In this document: positions 1-8,600 of the stretch, one piece after another | Numbering within the stretch: the stretch's first letter is position 1 | Layout of the letters: the number at the start of each line of letters is the position of its first letter | Source of the DNA: Nocardioides ungokensis | Lineage (GTDB): Bacteria; Actinomycetota; Actinomycetes; Propionibacteriales; Nocardioidaceae | Assembly: GCF_013466985.1 (NCBI RefSeq) | Contig: NZ_CP059164.1 | Coordinates: 186,001 to 250,000, forward strand | DNA: 64,000 nucleotides | Direction: 5' to 3' | Program-made: the position numbers and the translations under genes | Notes under the pieces: model-generated | Told to the model about the DNA's origin: nothing | The model's database searches: none | What the model saw: the letters and a program-made list of their open reading frames with translations, nothing else

Positions 1-289
1 TCGGGCGGTGGGTGAGCCACCGTCTGGCCGCCGGATTGGGTGGCCAGGTCACCGTTGGGGTGCGCTGGCCCGGTCGGGCGGTGGGTGAGCCACCGTTTGG
101 TCGGTGGATTCGGTGGCCGCCTCACCGCCGGGTTGCGCTGGCCTGGTCGGGCGGTGGGTGAGCCACCGTTTGGCCGCCGGATTCGGTGGCCAGCTCACCG
201 CTGGGGTGCGCCGGCCCGGTCGGGCGGTGGGTCAGCCACCGTTTGGTCGGTGGATTCGGTGGCCAGCTCACCGCCGGTGGGCCGCCCGG
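1..289. repeat. Four tandem copies of a 73-bp repeat
   Basis: Copies start at 1, 74, 147 and 220; the last is slightly shortened and diverges near 275. Each begins TCGGGCGGTGGGTGAGCCACC and holds two short inverted repeats, GGTGG/CCACC near the start and CGGTG/CACCG in the middle, so each could fold into two hairpins. The period is not a multiple of three and no gene is convincing here, so it is intergenic. It lies just past the 3' end of the VOC gene and may continue left of the window. Confidence 0.9.
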
Positions 290-292
290 ACG

Positions 293-793
293 TCAGAGCA
301 CCTGGGTGCCGTACATCTCCCCGAGCGGGTCGGCGATCAGCTCGATGCGCGCCCCGTCGGGGTCGCGGAAGTAGACCGACACCCCGCTGTGCACCTCGTG
401 CTCGACCCCGGCGGCCTCGAGCTTGCCGACCAGGTGCTCCCACTTCGCGGGATCGACCGAGATCGCCATGTGGTGCAGGCCGCCGAGCACCTCGGCGTAC
501 GGCCCCACGTCGAGGCCGGGGAAGTCGAAGAACGCCAGCAGGTTGCCGTTGCCGATGTCGAAGAAGAAGTGCGAGGAGCCCTCGTAGTCGCGGTTCTCGA
601 TCAGCTCGGTCAGCGGGAACTCCAGCACGTCCTGGTAGAACCGCACGGTCCGCTCCACGTCGCTGCTGATCAGCGCCGTGTGGTGCAGTCCGCGCGCGGA
701 CGAGGGGGCCCGCTCACCGGCCGGTCGGAGGTACGCCGTGCGGATCCGCGCACGCTCGGCCTCGAGGGCGGTCAGGTCTCGCTGCTCGGTCAT
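293..793 (-). CDS. VOC (glyoxalase/dioxygenase superfamily) protein
   Basis: This is a 166-aa cytoplasmic protein of the vicinal oxygen chelate superfamily. An N-terminal stretch of about 30 residues precedes the beta-alpha-beta-beta-beta modules: LHHTALISSDVERTVRFY near residue 36, then LGGLHHMAISVD near 104 and RDPDGARIELI near 143. The paired histidines and the C-terminal Glu fit the family's metal ligands. The ATG at 793 follows a purine-rich GAGCTGGAG, and a longer frame upstream has no VOC character. It sits 29 bp downstream of the pirin gene on the same strand, so the two are probably co-transcribed. The substrate cannot be told from sequence; lyase or ring-cleavage roles are both possible. 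Confidence 0.85.
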   Translation of the reverse strand: MTEQRDLTALEAERARIRTAYLRPAGERAPSSARGLHHTALISSDVERTVRFYQDVLEFPLTELIENRDYEGSSHFFFDIGNGNLLAFFDFPGLDVGPYAEVLGGLHHMAISVDPAKWEHLVGKLEAAGVEHEVHSGVSVYFRDPDGARIELIADPLGEMYGTQVL

Positions 794-822
794 CTCCAGC
801 TCCTTCGTCGGTCTCGATCGTG

Positions 823-1590
823 TCAGGCGGCCACGGTGGCGTGCATCTCCCACACCAGGATCTCCGCGGGCTCGCTCGCGGTCACCCGCTGGCCGCCGGT
901 GGCGGTGAAGCGCACCGAGTCGCCGGTCGCCAGCGCGCCGGCCCCCTCCAGCGTCACCGAGCCGCGGGGCACGAACAGGTGCAGGAACGGCGCCTCGGGC
1001 AGCTCGACGGACTGTCCGGGCTGCAGGCGGGCGGCGTACAGGGCGGCGTACTTGTTGGCGATCCGGATCGCGGCCTCGCCGTCGTGGCGGTCCATGCCGG
1101 ACGCGACCGGGACCAGGCCGCCGGAGAGCAGCGCGTCGTCGATCTCGAGCTGCTCGTAGCCGGGCGTGATGCCCTGCTCGTCGGGGAGTACCCACATCTG
1201 CACGAAGTGCACGGGGTCGCGGTGCTCGTCGCCGCCGAGGCGCCAGGAGTCGTTCTTCTCCGAGTGCAGGATGCCGGTGCCGGCGCTCATCCGCTGGGCC
1301 AGGCCGGGGTAGATCACGCCGTTGTGGCCGGTGGAGTCCTGGTGGACCAGCGAGCCCTGCAGCACCCAGGTCACGATCTCCATGTCCTGGTGGGGGTGGG
1401 TCTCGAAACCGGTGCCGGGGTCGACGATGTCGTCGTTGTTGACCAGCAGCAGTCCGTGGTGGGTGTTGGCCGGGTCGTAGTGGTGGCCGAACGAGAACGA
1501 GTGCTTGGAGTCCAGCCAGCCGAAGTCGCTCTTGAAGCGGGTCTCGGCACGACGGACTTCGACGTTCGGGTTGAGCTCGATGGTGGCCAT
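823..1590 (-). CDS. Pirin family protein
   Basis: This 255-aa bicupin protein has the pirin signature: FGHHYDPANTHHGLLLVNND near residue 35, HPHQDMEIVTWVLQGSLVHQDS near 64, and a MSAGTGILHSEKN block near 100. The His and Glu residues of the N-terminal cupin would bind the metal. Bacterial pirins act as quercetinase-like dioxygenases or as redox-responsive regulators; which applies here is unknown. The ATG at 1590 is clear. The gene diverges from a MarR regulator across about 105 bp that holds a shared palindrome, so MarR control in response to a phenolic or oxidative signal is the natural inference. Confidence 0.92.
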   Translation of the reverse strand: MATIELNPNVEVRRAETRFKSDFGWLDSKHSFSFGHHYDPANTHHGLLLVNNDDIVDPGTGFETHPHQDMEIVTWVLQGSLVHQDSTGHNGVIYPGLAQRMSAGTGILHSEKNDSWRLGGDEHRDPVHFVQMWVLPDEQGITPGYEQLEIDDALLSGGLVPVASGMDRHDGEAAIRIANKYAALYAARLQPGQSVELPEAPFLHLFVPRGSVTLEGAGALATGDSVRFTATGGQRVTASEPAEILVWEMHATVAA

Positions 1591-1655
1591 GCTTCTCCTC
1601 GGTCCGGGGCGGGTGGTGGTCCGTGCCGGTGACGTATCACCTTCACGATCTCCCA

Positions 1656-1689
1656 ACATGCGTGACATGTCAACCATTCCCGCTAGACT
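1656..1689. promoter_or_regulatory. Shared palindrome and divergent promoters between pirin and marR genes
   Basis: TGACATGTCA at 1663-1672 is a perfect 10-bp palindrome, overlapped by ACATG-N5-CATGT at 1656-1670. On the + strand, GTGACA (1662-1667) and TAGACT (1684-1689) form a -35/-10 pair spaced by 16 bp, placing the transcription start at about the marR ATG (1696), so a leaderless message is likely. On the - strand TTGACA (1673-1668) overlaps the same palindrome as the pirin -35. A dimeric repressor bound here would block both promoters; MarR autoregulation is inferred. Confidence 0.6.
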
Positions 1690-1695
1690 GAGCGC

Positions 1696-2160
1696 ATGAG
1701 CGCCGACGAGACCCCCTGGCTCGACGACCGGCAGCAGCAGGCCTGGCGGGCCTGGCTGGCGATGGGCTCCCGCCTGCCGGCGGCCCTCAACCGCCAGCTC
1801 CAGCGGGACTCCGACCTCTCGCTGCAGGACTTCGACGTGCTGGTCCAGCTGACCGACACCGAGGACGGGCGGGTGCGGGTCTCGGCGCTCGCCGCCGCGC
1901 TCGGCTGGGAGCGCAGCCGGCTCTCCCACCACGTCACGCGCATGGAGCGACGGGGCCTGGTCGCCCGCGAGGAGTGCGGCGACGACGGTCGGGGCGCCTT
2001 CGTGGTGCTCACGCCCGAGGGTCGGGCGGCCATCGAGGCCGCGGCGCCCGGTCACGTCCGGACCGTCCGGTCGCTGGTGTTCGACGCGCTGACACCGGCC
2101 GAGGTCGCCTCGCTCGAGGCGATCACCTCCAAGGTCCTCGGGCGGCTCGAGGACGCCTGA
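1696..2160 (+). CDS. MarR family transcriptional regulator
   Basis: This 154-aa winged-helix regulator has the MarR layout: an N-terminal helix (DRQQQAWRAWLAMGSRLP), the DNA-binding region SLQDFDVLVQLTD..VRVSALAAALGWERSRLSHHVTRMERRGLV at about residues 40-100, the wing ECGDDGRGAFVVLTPEG, and a C-terminal dimerisation helix. The first ATG is also the predicted transcription start. It diverges from pirin and probably controls pirin, the VOC gene and itself. Downstream, pcaF has its own IclR-type sites, so MarR control of the pca genes is possible but not required. Confidence 0.9.
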   Translation: MSADETPWLDDRQQQAWRAWLAMGSRLPAALNRQLQRDSDLSLQDFDVLVQLTDTEDGRVRVSALAAALGWERSRLSHHVTRMERRGLVAREECGDDGRGAFVVLTPEGRAAIEAAAPGHVRTVRSLVFDALTPAEVASLEAITSKVLGRLEDA

Positions 2161-2195
2161 GGGGTTCCCCTCGCGGTTCACCCGTGGCATGATGT

Positions 2196-2231
2196 GTTCG
2201 TCCAGCGAACCAGTGTTCGCATCGCGAACAC
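2196..2231. promoter_or_regulatory. Two IclR-type operator palindromes upstream of pcaF
   Basis: GTGTTCGC-ATC-GCGAACAC at 2213-2231 is a perfect inverted repeat with 8-bp arms. A second weaker copy, GTTCG-TCCAG-CGAAC, lies at 2196-2210, one helical turn upstream. TGTTCGC..GCGAACA resembles sites of IclR-family regulators of aromatic catabolism such as PcaR/PobR. They lie 28 bp before the GTG of pcaF, where binding would affect transcription of pcaF-pcaIJ. No iclR gene is in the window. Confidence 0.7.
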
Positions 2232-2258
2232 ACAACAACGACCAATGGGGAGCTCCTG

Positions 2259-3461
2259 GTGACCTCGTCCTTCGTGTACGCCGCCGCCCGTACGCCGTTC
2301 GGCCGCTTCAACAGTGCCCTGGCCGAGGTCCGTCCCGACGACCTCGCCGCGACCGCCCTCACGGGGGTGCTGGCCAAGGCACCCGACCTCGACCCGGCCG
2401 AGATCGGCGACGTGGTCTGGGGCAACGCCAACGGCGCCGGTGAGGACAACCGCAACGTCGGCCGGATGGCCGTGCTGCTGGCCGGGCTCCCGGTGAGCGT
2501 CTCCGCCACGACGGTCAACCGGCTCTGCGGCTCCTCGCTCGACGCCGCGATGATGGCCTCCCGCGTCATCGAGACCGGCGACGCCGAGGTGGTCGTGGCT
2601 GGCGGCGTGGAGTCGATGACCCGCGCGCCGTGGGTGCTGCCGAAGCCCTCGCGGGCCTTCCCGGCCGGCAACGTCACCGCCGTGTCCACGACCCTGGGCT
2701 GGCGGCTGGTCAACGAGCGGATGCCGAAGGAGTGGACCGTCTCGCTGGGCGAGGCCAACGAGCAGCTGCAGGAGCGGTTCTCGATCTCCCGCGAGCGGCA
2801 GGACGAGTTCGCCGCCCGCTCGCACAACCTCGCGGACGCGGCGTGGACCGCCGGCTTCTACGACGACCTGGTGGTGGCTGTCTCCGCCAAGGATGGGCAG
2901 GTCGACCTCGCCCGCGACGAGGGGATCCGTCCCGGCAGCACCGCCGAGAAGCTCGCCGGCCTCAAGCCCTCGTTCCGCCCCGACGGCACGATCACGGCCG
3001 GCAACGCCTCCCCGCTCAACGACGGCGCCTCCGCCGTGCTGATCGGCTCGGAGGCGGCCGCCGGCCGGATCGGCCTGGCACCGCTGGCCCGGGTCGCGGG
3101 CCGCGGCGTACACGCCCTGGAGCCGCAGGCCTTCGGCTTCGCGCCGGTCGAGGCGGCCGAGCAGGCGCTGCGCCGGGCCGGCATCGGCTGGTCGGACGTC
3201 GGCGCGATCGAGCTCAACGAGGCCTTCGCGGTGCAGTCGCTGGCCTGCGTCGACGCCTGGAAGGTCGACCCCGACATCGTCAACGCCAAGGGCGGCGCGA
3301 TCGCCATCGGGCACCCGCTCGGCGCCTCCGGCGGCCGGATCCTGGGCACCCTGGCGCACCGGCTCCGCGACTCCGGCGAGCGGTGGGGCGTCGCGGCGAT
3401 CTGCATCGGTGTGGGCCAGGCGCTCGCGGTGGTGCTCGAGAACGTGGCGGAGACCCGATGA
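2259..3461 (+). CDS. pcaF: 3-oxoadipyl-CoA/acetyl-CoA C-acyltransferase (thiolase)
   Basis: This 400-aa thiolase catalyses CoA-dependent cleavage of 3-oxoadipyl-CoA to succinyl-CoA and acetyl-CoA, the last step of the 3-oxoadipate pathway. The nucleophilic Cys is about residue 90 in TTVNRLCGSSLDA, the catalytic His about 352 in GHPLGASGGR and the second Cys about 382 in CIGVGQA. The N-terminal RTPFGR..ALAEVRPDDLAA and GNANGAGEDNRNVGRMA blocks are closer to PcaF than to general beta-ketothiolases. The start is a GTG behind GGGGAG. Its stop overlaps the next ATG (ATGA), so it is translationally coupled to the CoA transferase that makes its substrate. Confidence 0.93.
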   Translation: MTSSFVYAAARTPFGRFNSALAEVRPDDLAATALTGVLAKAPDLDPAEIGDVVWGNANGAGEDNRNVGRMAVLLAGLPVSVSATTVNRLCGSSLDAAMMASRVIETGDAEVVVAGGVESMTRAPWVLPKPSRAFPAGNVTAVSTTLGWRLVNERMPKEWTVSLGEANEQLQERFSISRERQDEFAARSHNLADAAWTAGFYDDLVVAVSAKDGQVDLARDEGIRPGSTAEKLAGLKPSFRPDGTITAGNASPLNDGASAVLIGSEAAAGRIGLAPLARVAGRGVHALEPQAFGFAPVEAAEQALRRAGIGWSDVGAIELNEAFAVQSLACVDAWKVDPDIVNAKGGAIAIGHPLGASGGRILGTLAHRLRDSGERWGVAAICIGVGQALAVVLENVAETR

Positions 3462-4825
3462 CACTGATCTGCGAGAGCCCCGACGAGGCGGTCGCCGACG
3501 TCGCCGATGGCTCGACGGTGCTGATCGGCGGGTTCGGCATGGCCGGGATGCCCGTCGACCTGATCGACGCGCTGATCCGGCAGGGCGCCACCGACCTGAC
3601 CGTGGTGTCCAACAACGCCGGCAACGGCGACACCGGCCTGGCCGCGCTGCTCGCGGCCGGACGGGTCCGGAAGATGGTCTGCTCCTTCCCCCGTCAGTCC
3701 GACTCGTGGGTCTTCGACGGGCTCTACCGGGCCGGCAGGATCGAGCTCGAGGTGGTGCCGCAGGGCAACCTCGCCGAGCGGATGCGCGCCGCAGGGGCCG
3801 GGATCGGGGCGTTCTTCTCCCCGACCGGGGTCGGCACGCCGCTCGCGGAGGGCAAGGAGGTCCGCGAGATCGACGGCCGCACCTACGTCCTCGAGCTCCC
3901 GATCCGCGGCGACGTCGCGCTGATCGGCGCGCATGTCGCCGACCGGATGGGCAACCTCGTCTACCGCAAGACGGCCCGCAACTTCGGGCCGGTGATGGCC
4001 ACCGCGGCCACCACCTCGATCGTCCAGGTCTCGCAGGTCGTGGAGACCGGGTCGCTGGACCCGGAGGCCGTGGTGACGCCCAGCATCTACGTCGACCGCG
4101 TCGTCGCGGTGCGGCGCCGTCCGCCAGCAGGAGGCCTCGTGACCACCGTGGACACCCGCGACCGCACCGTCGAGCACACCGACCGGGGGCCGCTGAGCCG
4201 CGACGAGATGGCCGGGATCGTCGCCCGCGACATCCCGCCCGGCTCGTTCGTCAACCTCGGCATCGGTCAGCCCACCAAGGTCGCCGACTTCCTGCCCGCC
4301 GACTCCGGCGTGGTGCTCCACACCGAGAACGGCATGCTCGGCATGGGCCCCGCCGCGACCGGCGACGACATCGACCCCGACCTCACCAACGCCGGCAAGA
4401 TCCCGGTCACCGAGCTGCCCGGGGCGTCGTACTTCCACCACGCGGACTCGTTCGCGATGATGCGCGGCGGCCACCTCGACGTGTGCGTGCTCGGCGCCTT
4501 CCAGGTCTCGGGTGCGGGCGACCTCGCCAACTGGCACACCGGTGCGCCGGACGCGATCCCGGCCGTCGGCGGGGCGATGGACCTCGCCATCGGCGCCAAG
4601 CAGGTGCTGGTGATGATGACGCTCTTCGCCAAGGACGGCACGCCCAAGCTGGTGCCCGGGTGCACCTACCCGCTGACCGGGCTGGGCTGCGTGGACCGGG
4701 TCTACACCGACGTCGCGGTCTTCCGGGTCGGCGCGCAGGGGGTCACCGTGCTGGAGACCTTCGGGATCTCGTACGACGACCTCGCCGCCCGCCTCGACGT
4801 ACCCCTGCGACGCCTGGAGGACTGA
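3458..4825 (+). CDS. pcaIJ: Fused 3-oxoadipate CoA-transferase, A (PcaI) and B (PcaJ) domains in one polypeptide
   Basis: This 455-aa protein moves CoA from succinyl-CoA to 3-oxoadipate. Residues 1 to about 222 are subunit A (GGFGMAGMPVDLIDAL near 20, SNNAGNGDTGL near 49, VTPSIYVDRVV at its end). Residues 228-455 are subunit B, with NLGIGQPTK near 266 and the catalytic Glu about 290 in HTENGMLG. Most bacteria make A and B as separate, overlapping genes; here no stop separates them. An in-frame GTG at 4139, with CAGGAGG four bases upstream, sits exactly where PcaJ would begin, so a free B subunit may also be made. The pairing with pcaF favours 3-oxoadipate over acetoacetate as substrate. Confidence 0.9.
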   Translation: MTLICESPDEAVADVADGSTVLIGGFGMAGMPVDLIDALIRQGATDLTVVSNNAGNGDTGLAALLAAGRVRKMVCSFPRQSDSWVFDGLYRAGRIELEVVPQGNLAERMRAAGAGIGAFFSPTGVGTPLAEGKEVREIDGRTYVLELPIRGDVALIGAHVADRMGNLVYRKTARNFGPVMATAATTSIVQVSQVVETGSLDPEAVVTPSIYVDRVVAVRRRPPAGGLVTTVDTRDRTVEHTDRGPLSRDEMAGIVARDIPPGSFVNLGIGQPTKVADFLPADSGVVLHTENGMLGMGPAATGDDIDPDLTNAGKIPVTELPGASYFHHADSFAMMRGGHLDVCVLGAFQVSGAGDLANWHTGAPDAIPAVGGAMDLAIGAKQVLVMMTLFAKDGTPKLVPGCTYPLTGLGCVDRVYTDVAVFRVGAQGVTVLETFGISYDDLAARLDVPLRRLED

Positions 4826-4836
4826 GGGCCCGGCCC

Positions 4837-4884
4837 GGACGTCATACGAATCGTGGCCCCTGGGCCCCAGAACGTATGACGTCC
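4837..4884. terminator. Long inverted repeat after the pca operon
   Basis: The 12-bp arms GGACGTCATACG (4837-4848) and CGTATGACGTCC (4873-4884) pair perfectly. The 24-nt loop contains a further GGCCCC/GGGGCC pairing. It begins 11 bp after the pcaIJ stop and lies between two genes that end towards each other. A bidirectional terminator is likely, although there is no U-tract; it could also be a dispersed intergenic element. Confidence 0.6.
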
Positions 4885-4894
4885 CGGGAGGCCT

Positions 4895-5205
4895 TCACCC
4901 CACCGGGTGCAGGTCGTCGGCCGAGGCCAGGGGGACGAGCGGGTACAGCTCCGGCTCCTGGTCGGGCGTCAGCGCCGTCGGGCCGTAGACCCAGTCGGTC
5001 CACGCGTAGTCGCGCGTCTGCCGGCCGCGGAGCAGGACGTTGCGCTGCCGCCGGGCCGCCCCGTCGAGGTGCCACAGTTCGCCCCAGGCGCGGGCCGTGA
5101 GCACCACGCGGCGGCAGTGCTCGGGACGGACCGCCTCGTACGCCGCGAGCGCGGCCGGCCAGTCGACGGACCCGTCCGACGCGGTGCTGGCGACGAGGAT
5201 CGGCC
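4895..5205 (-). pseudogene. C-terminal remnant of an FAD-dependent aromatic monooxygenase
   Basis: About 95 residues at the 3' end of this frame look like the tail of a salicylate hydroxylase-type flavoprotein: WPAALAAYEAVRPEHCRRVV, then WGELWHLDG and TRDYAWTDWVYG. Upstream of about 5205 the frame stays open but loses family character, and the FAD and NADPH binding parts are missing. The gene was therefore truncated at its 5' side, at the left edge of the accessory island. An aromatic hydroxylase making hydroxyquinol or catechol would fit the surrounding catabolic genes; that role is inferred. Confidence 0.65.
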
Positions 5206-5215
5206 GTTGGCCTTC

Positions 5216-5332
5216 GCCCAGGTCGAGTTCCTCTCCCGCCGCTGGGCGCTCGAGGGCTGGGACACCAACGTCGAGCGCGACGTCGCGCTGGAGACCATCA
5301 CCGACAGCTGGTGCTCGCTCCTGACCGAGTAA
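5216..5332 (+). pseudogene. C-terminal remnant of an unidentified gene
   Basis: The frame ending at 5332 closes with about 37 residues of ordinary protein character (EFLSRRWALEGWDTNVERD followed by VALETITDSWCSLLTE). To its left the same frame is only the antisense of the monooxygenase remnant. I do not recognise the family. The two opposed fragments meeting near 5205-5216 look like a deletion or insertion scar at the island's left edge. Confidence 0.4.
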
Positions 5333-5426
5333 GCGCCAGGTCGTGGAGGTGAGGCTGCGCCACGGCCCACTCTTCACCGCACAACCATTGACCTCCACCG
5401 GCCGCGTCCTCATCACGAGAGATCGC

Positions 5427-5451
5427 GCGTCACTTCGCCCACTATGACGCG
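5427..5451 (+). repeat. Degenerate island motif copy with inverted partner
   Basis: GCGTCACTTCGCCCA (5427-5441) matches the island consensus at 11 of 15 positions. CGCGTCA (5426-5432) is repeated inverted as TGACGCG at 5445-5451, giving a 7-bp stem, with GATC on both sides. It stands between the left-edge gene debris and the first island gene, so it may mark the start of the array. The rest of 5333-5602 shows nothing else. Confidence 0.4.
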
Positions 5452-5602
5452 ATGATCTGCGCCCCTAGGAGCGTTGCCTCTGCTGCCGTGGCGTGCCTCG
5501 ACCTGCTGGCGCCGAACGTGGGGTTTGCGGGACTCACCGAAGAGCACAACTGATGCCGGGGGCTGTCCCGGCCGTTAGGCTCAGGCTAGGAGGCGTAGGT
5601 AC

Positions 5603-8600
5603 ATGGGCAGTGCAGGCGGGCTTCCGCATCTCGCCGACGGCACGGACGTGGTCCGTTGGGCCGATCAAAGGTCTGCGCAGTCCGACTTGCCCAGACTGGT
5701 GCGTCGCCTAATACGCCATGAGAACGACCAGGTACAGCGGATCGAGATGCGGGGCGGAGAGGGCGTCGGGCTCCCTGGATTCGACGGAGTTGTCGAAGCC
5801 ACGCGGGCGACCTCGTTCGTCCCGGCGGGACTAAGCGTCTGGGAGATGGGTGTCGACAAAGACCCCGCAGGCAAGGCGACCGACGACTATAAGACGCGAA
5901 CAGCGAACCCGCTTGGGGTCGACATGCCCACCACCACCTTCGTGTTTGTGACGCCTCGGCGGTGGCGCAAGAAGAAGGACTGGGAACAGAAGCGCCGCGA
6001 GGAGGGCAAGTGGAAGGACGTTCGAGTCCTCGACGCAGATGACATCGAGCAGGCGCTCGATGAGGCAGCGGCGGTTCGTATCTGGTTGTCTGAACTCCTC
6101 GACATGCCAGCTCTCGGGGCAGTGACCATCGAAGACTGGTGGCGTCGATTCTCAGGAGGGTTTGACCCGCGGTTGACTCCGGCGGTCGTGCTCGCTGGCC
6201 GCGAGAACGAAGCGGCGGAACTGCTGCGTCGCCTCTCGCCGGACGTTGGGAAGACCTTCATCAAGGCAGCGAGCGTTGACGACGGACTAGCCTTCGCGGC
6301 CTGCACGATGCTGGCCCAGGAGCCCGACGACGCAGAGCCGATGCTTTCGCGGTCTCTCCTCGTCCACGACGGGATCACGCTCCGGCGCTTGGACAGCGCA
6401 TCCCGGTTGTTGATCCTCCTCCCGTACGAGGAGCACTTGCAGCGCGAAGCACAACAAATCGCGAACCACCACGTCGTCTTTATCGTTACTGAGGGCGACG
6501 CGACCATCGAACTTCCGCCCCTCGACCATCTGACTCTGGAGGCCGCGCTGCGGGATGCCGGGGTGCCCGACGCGGACTTGGGCCGGTACGTCAGAGCGGG
6601 CCACAAGAGCCTTCTGGCTCTTCAGCGTGTGTCCGCCAAGTCGGGGCAGCCAGGTCCTGATGAGTGGGCCAACGACCTCTCGGATCGCCTGGTGCGCCGC
6701 GCCTGGCTGGCTGGTGCGTGGAGTCAACTACGCAGCGGTGATGTGGAGGTGCTTGAAGCACTCACAGGCGGTCCGCCGGAGGACATTGAGGAGCGCCTCC
6801 AAAGTGTGATCCGTCAGCCGGACCCCCTCTTCACGCGAGTGGGCTCGACCTGGGCTGTGGTTTCACCCGAGGACTCCTGGCGAACAGCCCGTCACGCCAT
6901 TCGCGAGGCGGACCTCGAAGCACTAGAGCTGGCAGTACAGACGGTGCTGGCCGCCGTGGACCCAAGCCTCGAACTACCTCCTGATGAACGCTGGACTGCC
7001 GGGATCTACGGGAAGGTGCGCGTTCATTCGACGGACCTTCGAAAGGGTCTGGCGCGATCAATCGCCCTGCTAGGCAGTCACGGTGACGAGACGCGGCTCG
7101 CTGGTGGCCGGTCGGCGCGCCAGTGGGCCGAGAAGGTGGTCTGGAGCCTGCTACGACGGGCCAATGATGACCCTTCTGCCCATCTGTGGCGTCGATTGAG
7201 GACGTGCTTCCGCTACTCGCCGAGGCGGCGCCAGACGTCTTCCTGCGGTTCGCCGCCGAGGCAGTCAGTGGCAACGATCCCCTGCTAGCGAAGTTGTTCC
7301 GAGATCAAAGCGATTCATGGCATGTCAGCAGTCCGCACACGGGCCTCCTCTGGGCTCTGGAGTGCGTCGCGTGGTCGAGTCGCCACGTAGGTTTCGCATC
7401 GGAGATTCTGGCTCAGCTGGCCGAGTTGGATCCTGGTGGCAGGTTGTCCAATCGACCGTCTAGCAGCCTTCAAGGGATATTCCGTCCCTGGCTCCCACAG
7501 ACGTCCGCGCCCACTGAAACGCGAATCATGACGCTAGACGCGTTGTTGGAGCGCCATGAGGACGTGACTTGGAAACTCCTGCTTTCGCTCCTGCCAGAGC
7601 ATCACGCCGTGGGTATGCCCACGCACCGCCCTCGTTTCCGCGACTGGGCGGGTGAAGGCGAACGTGCCATCACCTACGGCGAGTACTTCGGGGTGGTCGA
7701 GGCGGTTGCCGAACGCGTGCTCCGCCTCGCGTCGGCCGAGCCCGCCCGCTGGACGGAGGTCATAACAGAGTTCGACCGACTGCCCGAGGCGAGCCGTAGC
7801 GCGGCGATAGCTGACCTCGAGAAAACTCAACACAGAGGGTCTGCAGCAGGACGAGTCCAAGGCGATCTGGAGCGCGCTCGAAGACTTCATTCGTCGTCAC
7901 CGCGAGTTCCCGGATGCGGACTGGTCCGTCGCTGAAGAGTGGCTCACGAGTCTCGCCGCTATCGCTGAGCGCGTGCGACCCGTTCGCGCTAGCGAGCAGC
8001 ACCGCTGGCTCTTCGATGACTGGCACCCAGATCTGGGCGCGTCACTTCGTGATGACTTTGAAGCCCGTGAGCGGGAGGTCGACCTGGCGCGCGAACGCGC
8101 AGTAACGCAGATCATCGCGGAGGAAGGGCTCCCAGGCGTGACCGCGCTGGCGCAGGTCGCAAAACTGCCATGGGCCGTGGGTTCAGCGCTCGCCCGGTCG
8201 GGAGGGGAGTTCGACATGGAGGCGTTGTCCCTGCTCGATAGCGAGGACACGTCGCTGGTTCAGTTCTCTGACGGCTTCGCGCGTATGCGCCGCGGCCGAG
8301 AAGCACGGATGATTCGCCAGTGGGTCGCACAATTCGCGGGGCGGCCTGTTGCTCAGGCCCGATTGCTTCTGACCCTGGATGACGTTCAGGACGCCTGGGC
8401 CATGCTTATCGACCTTCCCGAGGAAGTTGACAGCGCGTATTGGGCTGAGTTTGCGCCGTATGGACGAGGCGCTGACTTCCCCCACGCGAGTGAAGCGGCC
8501 AGACAACTTCTGCGACACGGCAGAGCCGCAATGGCGGTAGACGCCCTGAGCCTGTACGCGAGGCGCGATGCCGTCGAGGTGGACGTCGTAGTAGATGCAC

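Noticed and set aside
1..289. CRISPR-like array
   Set aside because: The 73-bp units are head to tail with no unique spacers and no cas genes are near.
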